Of a DNA stretch of 44,714 nt, positions 35,221 through 41,880 are shown piece after piece. Source of the stretch: Parasutterella excrementihominis YIT 11859 (GTDB taxonomy: Bacteria > Pseudomonadota > Gammaproteobacteria > Burkholderiales > Burkholderiaceae_F). The DNA is taken from positions 1-44,714 of the forward strand of contig NZ_GL883713.1 of NCBI RefSeq assembly GCF_000205025.1, given 5' to 3'. The notes under the pieces were generated by a model. The model did not search any database. It was given only the letters and a program-made list of their open reading frames with translations, and had not been told where the DNA came from. Numbering within the stretch: the first letter of the stretch is position 1; the number at the start of each line of letters is the position of its first letter. A program made the translations under genes and the position numbers.

Positions 35221-36801
35221 TTAAGACCAAGGTTTTTCCGCTGCTGCGGCTCTACCCGCTAATCTTCCGAAGACAATGCATTCTGCGTTGTTGCAAGCGC
35301 CCTGGTAGATGTTGCCCCACATAGAGCCCAATTCTCCTGCTGCATACAAACGAGGAATCGGATTGTTGTTGACGTCCATTACCTGACCATTCACGTTCTT
35401 CTTAGGACCGCCCTGAGTGTTCAAGAGGGTCGGATAAAGTTTGATGGCATAGTAAGGTCCGGTTTCGTCCAGCGGTGCGGAGACAGCTGCACCGGCTTTC
35501 TGTTCGATGTGAACAACTTTCTTATGGGGATTTTGGATCGGACGATTAAACTGAGTATCTTTTCCAGCCTTGATATCCGTATTCCATTTCTGAACTGCAG
35601 CAACCAAGTTTTCTGCGGAGACTCCGATCTTCTTAGCCAGTTCTTCCAGGCTTTCAGCTTTGGTAATAACTCCGTTTGCTAATTCCTGAGAATTGTCTCT
35701 GGACCACTTGTAACCTTCTCTATTAATAGAGTATCCAGAAGATCCGCCGACGACAGGTCCGCGTTTGAATGCCTTGTCGTCAAAAATGAGCCAGCAAGGA
35801 ATAGACGGATAGCTGTGAGAGATCGGATCAAAGCGATTAACTACGTAGCAACGAGTATGGCCGTCCGGAGAGAATTCGTCAGCAAAGCGTTTGCCGTTCT
35901 TGTCCACCCAGATAAATGACGGTGCCATCATCGTCACTTGCAGGGCGGCTTTGCAGCCCGGAAGTTCGGTTCCCAGCGGGCAAGAGTAAGCAGTCATATG
36001 CCACAATCTTGCGCCCATGGACTGAGCCATTCTCAGACCGTCCCCGGTGTTACCGGGGTTGCCTAAAGCGTGATAGTTTTCGCCTTGGGCATAGGTTCTC
36101 AAAGATTCCGGATCGAACTCATATCCGCCTGTTGTCAGAATCACGGCCTTGTTGGCTTTGATATTGATGTTCTTGCCGTTATTCTTGGCAACTGCACCGA
36201 CAACCTGTCCGTCTTTCTGAATTAATTGAACGGCAGGCGTTTCGAGCATTACAGGGATGTTTCTCTTTTCTTCTACTGCGTAACGATAAAGATCGAATAA
36301 GCAGTCGCCGGAGCGTTTCTTACCGCGGACTCTGTATTTATCAATAACTTCCCAGCCAGGAAGATTCTGGAAGCCGGCATGACCGTAAACCCAAAGTTCT
36401 GTTCCTTCTTTGAGGCCGGTCATCCAGTCTTTGACTCCCATGATTTCCTTGCAGAAGGTGTTCAGCAGTTCATCATCTTTTTCAGAGTTCGCCAGATCGT
36501 AAGTGGCTGTCAGATACTTTAAGGCTGTAGGACCGTCCTGAGGAACCATGAAACCGCCAGAGGAAATAGCGGTATTGCCGCCGGGCTGGGCCATTTTTTC
36601 AATGATTAGAACTTTGGAGCCCTTATCATGAGCTTCAATTGCAGCGCAAGCACCTGCTCCGCCGTAGCCGATTACGAGCACATCGGTCTCTTTATCCCAT
36701 TTTGTACCGGCGCCTGCTTGTTTAGCATGAGCAGCGGACATAAACGGAACAGCCGCAGAAGCAGCCAAACCGGAAAGAAGCGTACGTCTTTTTAACTGCA
36801 T
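35221..36801 (-). CDS. Exported flavocytochrome-c-type reductase flavin subunit
   Basis: A 526-residue FAD-binding-2 protein with a Tat signal (LKRRTLLSG, cleavage near SAAHA) and VLVIGYGGAG at about 41-50. It ends LYAAGELGSMWGNIYQGAC, then NNAECIVFGRLAGRAA, typical of a subgroup that works with a separate multiheme cytochrome. The position of the Fcc3 catalytic Arg holds Asp (RFADEFSPDGH), and the GANRLGG arginine is missing, so the acceptor is probably not fumarate. It is encoded 34 bases after a tetraheme cytochrome c gene. Together the two would be a split version of the fused Shewanella flavocytochrome c3. AAGGAG precedes the ATG. A terminator follows the stop. Confidence 0.88.
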   Translation of the reverse strand: MQLKRRTLLSGLAASAAVPFMSAAHAKQAGAGTKWDKETDVLVIGYGGAGACAAIEAHDKGSKVLIIEKMAQPGGNTAISSGGFMVPQDGPTALKYLTATYDLANSEKDDELLNTFCKEIMGVKDWMTGLKEGTELWVYGHAGFQNLPGWEVIDKYRVRGKKRSGDCLFDLYRYAVEEKRNIPVMLETPAVQLIQKDGQVVGAVAKNNGKNINIKANKAVILTTGGYEFDPESLRTYAQGENYHALGNPGNTGDGLRMAQSMGARLWHMTAYSCPLGTELPGCKAALQVTMMAPSFIWVDKNGKRFADEFSPDGHTRCYVVNRFDPISHSYPSIPCWLIFDDKAFKRGPVVGGSSGYSINREGYKWSRDNSQELANGVITKAESLEELAKKIGVSAENLVAAVQKWNTDIKAGKDTQFNRPIQNPHKKVVHIEQKAGAAVSAPLDETGPYYAIKLYPTLLNTQGGPKKNVNGQVMDVNNNPIPRLYAAGELGSMWGNIYQGACNNAECIVFGRLAGRAAAAEKPWS

Positions 36802-36835
36802 AACATTCTCCTTGAGAAATTAAGAATGAATATTT

Positions 36836-37183
36836 TTAAGGTACTTTTGCTTTGAACTCATGGCACTGATCGCAAACCAATCGAGAGGGTTTGTGACCTT
36901 GATGACATTCAATGCAATTTATTTGACCCATATGCGTATCGTGATAGTTGATATCTCCACCATCAGTCTGGGCTGCCAGTTTCTCATATGTGCCGCCGTG
37001 ACACTTGAGGCAGTTATCCATTTGGATTTGACCGTTTGGTGTACCTTTACCATGACAAGCTTCACAGGGAACTTGTTTAGCGGCATGCCTATCGGCTAAA
37101 TATTTAGGAGAATCAGCAGCGAAGGTAAGACAGGAGATCCCGGATAAAACAACCAAAATCGAAATAGCCTTCAGAATTTTCAT
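36836..37183 (-). CDS. Periplasmic tetraheme cytochrome c
   Basis: A 115-residue exported cytochrome with a Sec signal (cleavage near LTFA) and four CXXCH motifs: CEACH, CLKCH, CIECH and CDQCH. Extra histidines (for example in RHAAK, HDTH and QGHKP) could serve as distal ligands. Size and motif spacing resemble the N-terminal heme domain of Shewanella flavocytochrome c3 and the small tetraheme cytochromes. It should carry electrons from a quinol-oxidising membrane cytochrome, not encoded here, to the flavin subunit encoded next. An AAGG site precedes the ATG. It is the first gene of the operon; a dyad about 50 bases upstream may be its operator. Confidence 0.92.
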   Translation of the reverse strand: MKILKAISILVVLSGISCLTFAADSPKYLADRHAAKQVPCEACHGKGTPNGQIQMDNCLKCHGGTYEKLAAQTDGGDINYHDTHMGQINCIECHQGHKPSRLVCDQCHEFKAKVP

Positions 37184-37230
37184 ATTTCAACCTTGAGTAG
37201 GTTTGAGAATTATTAGAGCTTTGTTCTATT

Positions 37231-37249
37231 TCTTAAGCTCACCTTAAGA
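37231..37249. promoter_or_regulatory. Inverted repeat upstream of cytochrome c operon
   Basis: TCTTAAG, five bases (CTCAC), CTTAAGA: a perfect 7-bp dyad centred about 57 bases before the cytochrome start. A -10-like TAATAT lies near 37264-37269, further upstream, so the dyad would be downstream of or overlap the transcription start. Regulator unknown. Confidence 0.4.
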
Positions 37250-37622
37250 GAAGTGTAATCCCCAATATTAGATATGTAAATAGCTAAGTAATCGACAAGA
37301 TAGTTACAGTGCGTTGAGCAGACAGCTTCTGCGTTAGGTAAGCCTATTGGGTTAATAGCAGTTCCTTTTTAAGGGAGATTTTAGGAGTTAAAGATTCTTT
37401 TAGTTTAGGGGGTGTCTCCTTCCATTCCCTTTATTCTCTAACCAAAGGGAGAAAGCAGACAGATGCTCGTTACCTCTCAGAAGGACAAGGCGACCTAATT
37501 CAAAAGTCCAGAAGAGAATTATAGAAAGAAAGCATCACGAAGAGACAAGAAAACAGCGGAATTTCCAGCTTTTCATTCAGCTGAAATTCAGAACAATAGC
37601 TAAATAATCGAGTCCAGAATAA
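37250..37622. other. Intergenic region with hairpins
   Basis: About 370 bases with no gene seen. It holds the cytochrome promoter on the minus strand, a 7-bp hairpin (TCCCTTT...AAAGGGA, near 37433-37457) and a longer one at 37559-37589 (GAATTTCCAGCT and AGCTGAAATTC, one bulge, 8-base loop), which may be a back-up terminator of the polysaccharide operon. Confidence 0.4.
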
Positions 37623-37658
37623 TTAAAAAGGTAGCAAGGATAAAATTTACCTTTTTAA
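37623..37658 (-). terminator. Terminator of the wbp-type operon
   Basis: TTAAAAAGGTA and TACCTTTTTAA form an 11-bp stem with a 14-base loop; the minus-strand tail is TTTTTAATTATT. It lies 77 bases after the wbpA stop. Confidence 0.65.
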
Positions 37659-37734
37659 CTCCCTCCTCCATACACTGTAAGCCTTACTCTGTGATGTAAA
37701 AATTATGCTTGAAAGAGATTCAACAAAGCTCCGG

Positions 37735-38910
37735 TCAGAACCTTCCTCCTTTCTTAATTGACAAGTCATAAGGAGAGACTATTAAATGGTAATTATCAAA
37801 TACCGGTAATTTTTTCAATAACTCTATTCCAAAGCTGTTCTTTGCAACCTCTGGCTTCACGTTGGGATCATATATATCGACTTTTACCCCGTTTTGTTCC
37901 AACATGCTTTTTAAAGAAGGAACCTGAGTATTTCTTATATCCGGCACTTCCGGTTTGAAAGATAATCCATTGATAAGAACATAGCTTGAAGCGTAAGGGC
38001 GCTTTAATTTATTTAAGATCTTCCTGTAAAAATTGGCAACCGCCTCTTCATTTGTTTTTCTTGCCTGAGCAATTAACGGAAGATTAGCCGAAAACTTTCT
38101 AGCTTCATCGATTAAATAATAAGGATCCACCGGGACACAATGGCCACCTACCAAACCCGGATGATAATTATTGAAGTTCCATTTTGTAGAAGCAGATTTC
38201 AAAACGGAATCCATTGGGATACCCATCTCATCGAAACAAAATAGAAGTTCATTAAGAAGAGCGATATTGACATCTCTTTGGATGTTTTCGAGCAGCTTCG
38301 AAGCTTCCGCAACCTCCAGCGATTCAGCTTCATGAATAGACGGAACGATCTTTTCGTACAAACGAGATACAAATTTAAGGCTTTTGTCATCCAAACCGGA
38401 AACAACCTTGGCAACTTTACTTAGGGCATGACTTTGATCTCCGGGATTGATTCTTTCCGGAGAGTAAGCCAACAAAAAATCCTTACCAGCCTTTAATCCC
38501 GATCCTTTTTCCAAAATTGGCAAACAAACATTGCGAGTGCAACCGGGGGACACCGTAGATTCAAAAATCACACAATTACCCGGAGATAGTGATGAAGAAA
38601 CCGTTTGAGCAGCGTCGATTAAACAAGACAAATCTGGCCGATCGTTCAGTACCGGAGTCGGGACGGCCACAATGAACACGTCGAATCCTTTCAGTTTTTG
38701 TTTATCAAAACTGAACACTGCCTCGGCCTCTCTCACTTCCTTCGCTGAATAATCGCCATTTCTATCAATGAAACTCCTCAATTCTTTGATTCGGGATTGG
38801 TCGATATCAAAACCAAGAACGGAAAAATGCTTAGACAATTCGATAATTAAGGGAAGTCCGACGTACCCGCAGCCTAGTACTGCAATTTTTAATTTTGTCA
38901 ATTTATCCAT
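37735..38910 (-). CDS. wbpA: UDP-N-acetylglucosamine 6-dehydrogenase (WbpA-like)
   Basis: A 391-residue nucleotide-sugar dehydrogenase that oxidises C6 of UDP-GlcNAc (or a related sugar) to the uronic acid with NAD. Seen: the Rossmann motif VLGCGYVGLP at 11-20, VAVPTPV at 81-87, ESTVSPGCT at 117-125, LLENIQRDVNIALLNE and the catalytic Cys258 in GGHCVPVDPYY. The C-terminal domain has NGLSFKPEVPDIRNT. It stops at GGRF, roughly 25-30 residues before the usual family end, so the tail may be trimmed. It is last in an operon with acetyltransferase, aminotransferase and oxidoreductase genes, one base from the previous stop. The set points to UDP-GlcNAcA rather than UDP-Glc metabolism. Confidence 0.87.
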   Translation of the reverse strand: MDKLTKLKIAVLGCGYVGLPLIIELSKHFSVLGFDIDQSRIKELRSFIDRNGDYSAKEVREAEAVFSFDKQKLKGFDVFIVAVPTPVLNDRPDLSCLIDAAQTVSSSLSPGNCVIFESTVSPGCTRNVCLPILEKGSGLKAGKDFLLAYSPERINPGDQSHALSKVAKVVSGLDDKSLKFVSRLYEKIVPSIHEAESLEVAEASKLLENIQRDVNIALLNELLFCFDEMGIPMDSVLKSASTKWNFNNYHPGLVGGHCVPVDPYYLIDEARKFSANLPLIAQARKTNEEAVANFYRKILNKLKRPYASSYVLINGLSFKPEVPDIRNTQVPSLKSMLEQNGVKVDIYDPNVKPEVAKNSFGIELLKKLPVFDNYHLIVSPYDLSIKKGGRF

Positions 38911-38911
38911 A

Positions 38912-39511
38912 CTACTTCACTGACTTTTCTTTGGAGCTTATGTACTCTTTTACTTCGCCGTCTGAAAGAAAATAACGATTCCCGGTCTTTTTACATTCTG
39001 CCCAGCCGTCTGAATCAAACTGCAGTTTCTCTCCATACCGACCTACCCAACCAAAATGAACTGCAGGATTTCCGGCAACCAACTCAAAATCTTTGATCGA
39101 TTTAGTAACGACAGAACCTGCTCCTACCATTGCATATCTCCCAATTTCATTTCCGCAGAGAATGACCGCATTTGCTCCGATAGAAGCTCCTTTTTTAACC
39201 GTAGTTTTTAAAAACTGGTCCTTTCTGTTGACTTCGCTTCTAGGTGTCAAGATATTCGTAAAGACACAAGACGGTCCTAAAAAGACATCATCTTCAACAA
39301 TTACGCCGGTAAAAAGGGACACGTTGTTTTGGATTTTTACGCGCTGCCCAATATTAACTTTCGGCGCAACATAAACGTTTTGTCCTAAAGTACATCCTTT
39401 ACCAATACTTGAGCCTCCGGAAATATGACAAAAATGCCATATTGTGCAGCCCTCTCCAATCAAAGCGCCTTCATCAATAACCGCCGTAGGATGAGCTTGA
39501 TATTTATTCAT
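38912..39511 (-). CDS. wbpD: UDP-2-acetamido-3-amino-2,3-dideoxy-glucuronate N-acetyltransferase (WbpD-like)
   Basis: A 199-residue left-handed beta-helix acetyltransferase. Hexapeptide repeats run over about residues 10-145 (GALIGEGCTIWHF, GSSIGKGCTLGQNVYV, NIGQRVKIQNNVSLF, then TVKKGASIGANAVILCG). It matches Pseudomonas WbpD from the start (MNKYQAHPTAVIDEGA) to the C-terminal zinc-ribbon-like part (CKKTGNRYFLSDGEV). It acetylates the 3-amino group of the UDP-diaminouronate. I chose the ATG at 39511, which overlaps the aminotransferase stop by 8 bases and fits WbpD, over an ATG 18 bases upstream. No clear ribosome binding site is seen, so translation is probably coupled. Confidence 0.88.
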   Translation of the reverse strand: MNKYQAHPTAVIDEGALIGEGCTIWHFCHISGGSSIGKGCTLGQNVYVAPKVNIGQRVKIQNNVSLFTGVIVEDDVFLGPSCVFTNILTPRSEVNRKDQFLKTTVKKGASIGANAVILCGNEIGRYAMVGAGSVVTKSIKDFELVAGNPAVHFGWVGRYGEKLQFDSDGWAECKKTGNRYFLSDGEVKEYISSKEKSVK

Positions 39512-40646
39512 GATTTCTGAAAAATTCATTTAATGCGAGAATTACACGATCTTGCTCGGCCTTCTCCATAGAAGGAAAGAGAGGCAAGGACAAAACACAA
39601 TGAGTTAGTTTCTCCGCATTGGTAAGAGAGGAGCCGCTGCGTATGCGAGATTGATAAGCTTTTTGCCAGTGCATCGCCAAAGGGTAATAAATTTGCGTGG
39701 AAATTCCTTTCTCCCACAAAAAGCTCTTTAACTGTTGCCTGAGCTGCGGCTTGACCTTAATCGTAAAAACGTTGGGAATGTTAAGAGGATTATGAGGAAA
39801 AGGCGGCAATTCAATCTCGGAAATCTCTCTTAGCTCCTCTTGATAACGTATAGCGATTTCCACCCGCTTTTCATTCGCATCTCTCAAATACTTCAAAGCA
39901 TGCCGCAACACGACGGCCTGCAAGGTGTCCAAGCGCGAATTCAAACCAAGAATTTCATGAAGGTATTTATCGCGTTGTCCGTGATTCAAAATCATCCGAA
40001 TCTTTTGTGTAAGTTGCACATCATCCGAATTAACGAAAACCGCACCTCCGTCTCCCCAGCAACCCAAATTTTTTGTGGGGAAAAATGAAGTACAGCCTAG
40101 CCTCCCAGCCGTTCCTGCCTTTCTGCGTGTTCCTTCAATTTCCACTTCGGCCCCTAAACATTGGGCTGCATCTTCAATAACAGGAAGCCCGTGTTGTTCG
40201 GCAAAGTGAAGGATGTCGTCCATCGATGCCGGCAATCCGAACAAGTGAATGGGCAGTATTGCTTTCGTCTTGGAAGTAACGGCGTCTTTCAGCAAACCAA
40301 CTTCTATATTAAATGTCTGCCAGTTAACATCCACAAGAACGGGCTTCAAACCCAGCAAACACATCATTTCCACAGCAGCTGGATATCCGTACGCCGGCGT
40401 TATCACCTCATCGCCTTCGCGAAGATCCAGTGCCATCAAGCACGCAAGAAGAGCGTCGGTTCCGTTCCCGGTCGTTACCACGGAATGCGTCTGAAGTTCT
40501 AAGCAAAGCTCTTTTTCAAAGGCTGCCACTTCACAGCCTTTAATGAACCTACCCTCTGCAATGACTTGAGAAAGAGCGGATTGAAGTTCAGGCGGCACAC
40601 CCTCTTTCACAACCTCAGGGCGAAATATAGGCACAACGTTACCCAT
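39504..40646 (-). CDS. wbpE: DegT/DnrJ/EryC1/StrS aminotransferase (WbpE-like)
   Basis: A 380-residue PLP-dependent sugar aminotransferase. The PLP lysine is probably Lys192 in FFPTKNLGCWGDGGA, with the phosphate-binding TGNGTDALLACL segment at about 59-70 and the Asp of PVIEDAAQCLGAE. It should aminate the 3-keto sugar made by the WbpB-like oxidoreductase encoded just upstream (11-base gap), giving UDP-GlcNAc(3NH2)A, which the following WbpD-like enzyme acetylates. Family length is normal. The WbpE assignment rests on the four-gene context as much as on sequence. Confidence 0.88.
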   Translation of the reverse strand: MGNVVPIFRPEVVKEGVPPELQSALSQVIAEGRFIKGCEVAAFEKELCLELQTHSVVTTGNGTDALLACLMALDLREGDEVITPAYGYPAAVEMMCLLGLKPVLVDVNWQTFNIEVGLLKDAVTSKTKAILPIHLFGLPASMDDILHFAEQHGLPVIEDAAQCLGAEVEIEGTRRKAGTAGRLGCTSFFPTKNLGCWGDGGAVFVNSDDVQLTQKIRMILNHGQRDKYLHEILGLNSRLDTLQAVVLRHALKYLRDANEKRVEIAIRYQEELREISEIELPPFPHNPLNIPNVFTIKVKPQLRQQLKSFLWEKGISTQIYYPLAMHWQKAYQSRIRSGSSLTNAEKLTHCVLSLPLFPSMEKAEQDRVILALNEFFRNHE

Positions 40647-40657
40647 TTCTTAGTGAC

Positions 40658-41578
40658 TTACCCTTTCGTCCTTCGGATGCTCTCGCAAAGCGAGACGGCC
40701 GGGAATGCTTCCTGAAGCCCAAATCCTCTGCCCGCCAGAATTTCCTCGTAACTTTTTGTATGGAGATCTGTAAAACCATTTGTGAAATCAAACGGCTCTC
40801 CGTCAATCATCATTTGTCTCCAGGATCTTTGATCGGAATTTCTTACTTCCTGCGGCAAATCTTCCTGTCTAATGCTTAAACAAAATTCAATCTGCGCCAA
40901 AGGGCAATCCAAGGTTCCTTTAAGACACTCCGGATCATTTTCCTTGATTGAAAAAGATGTCGGATAACCAAATAATCGGATCAGCATATCGAAAAAATGG
41001 ATTCCGATATTGCTTGCAATTCCTCCGCTTTTGCTTTCGTCAAACTTCCAACTCTTTTTGTACCAAGGCCCTCGCGACGTCACATAATTCAAAGAGACTT
41101 GAAGCTTTGATCTCTGCCTATCACCCGCAAATAAGTCTTCCACTCTTGTTTTCAGTTTTTGGATCTGAGGATGAAGACGAAGCTGAAGGATACAAAAGAC
41201 TTTTTTGCCAGATTGCTTTTCTAGTTCCTGCAGCCGGAATAACTCATTGGAGGTCAGAACCAAAGGCTTCTCACATATCACGTTCATCCCATGGCTAAGC
41301 CCAAATGCAATATGAGAAAAATGGAGATAGTTAGGGGTACAAACCGAAAGGTAATTAATATCCGGCGCTTGTGATTTCTTTCTCTCTTTTATGTAATTTT
41401 CCAATTCGTTCTCAGAGAGAAAAAATTGGCAATGAGGAAATCGACGGTCCAACACACCAACACTATCTGATTTATCGCATGCGCAGCAGAGTTCGACGCC
41501 AACACTGTGAATCGCCTCTATATGACGAGGTGCAACAAAACCAGCAGCTCCCAATAATGCAAAGATAGGATTTTCCAT
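40658..41578 (-). CDS. wbpB: Gfo/Idh/MocA oxidoreductase (WbpB-like)
   Basis: A 306-residue NAD-dependent oxidoreductase. The Rossmann start reads FALLGAAGFVAPRHIEAI, very like WbpB, and the conserved CEKPLVLTS (Lys-Pro) and NIGIHFFDML segments carry catalytic residues of this family. WbpB oxidises C3 of UDP-GlcNAcA to the 3-keto sugar for transamination. It is the first intact gene of the wbpB-wbpE-wbpD-wbpA operon. The epimerase WbpI, which would give the mannuronate form, is not in the window. The start has no strong ribosome binding site. Confidence 0.88.
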   Translation of the reverse strand: MENPIFALLGAAGFVAPRHIEAIHSVGVELCCACDKSDSVGVLDRRFPHCQFFLSENELENYIKERKKSQAPDINYLSVCTPNYLHFSHIAFGLSHGMNVICEKPLVLTSNELFRLQELEKQSGKKVFCILQLRLHPQIQKLKTRVEDLFAGDRQRSKLQVSLNYVTSRGPWYKKSWKFDESKSGGIASNIGIHFFDMLIRLFGYPTSFSIKENDPECLKGTLDCPLAQIEFCLSIRQEDLPQEVRNSDQRSWRQMMIDGEPFDFTNGFTDLHTKSYEEILAGRGFGLQEAFPAVSLCESIRRTKG

Positions 41579-41880
41579 GACTTAGTGATAAACACAAGAT
41601 TGATACGGGTAAGTTAGAATTTCAAACAAATAGTATTATGCCAAGAGTAAGCATTATGATTCTGCTCCTTCCGACTTATTTTATCGAAAACCCCGAGCGT
41701 CCCTTGATCCAAAACAGAGAACGAAGCAACATAAAATCCTCGAAAAAATAATAGAATCTTTTTCATACCCCACTTGGATCGTCTACATAAACCCTCATCG
41801 TCTTCCAACCAGACAATGATACAAACCACTCAGTAGACTAGGAACAACAACATTCATCAAATCTCTGAAAGGAACACTTC
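41579..41880. other. Divergent promoter region with a possible gene fragment
   Basis: About 300 bases between the wbp operon and the glycosyltransferase gene, holding both promoters. On the minus strand, ATG 41766 to the stop at 41614 encodes 50 residues starting MKKILLFFRGFYVASFSVLD behind a GTGGGG site. It reads like the start of a polysaccharide-cluster protein cut short, so it is probably a gene remnant, but a small real protein cannot be excluded. Confidence 0.35.
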
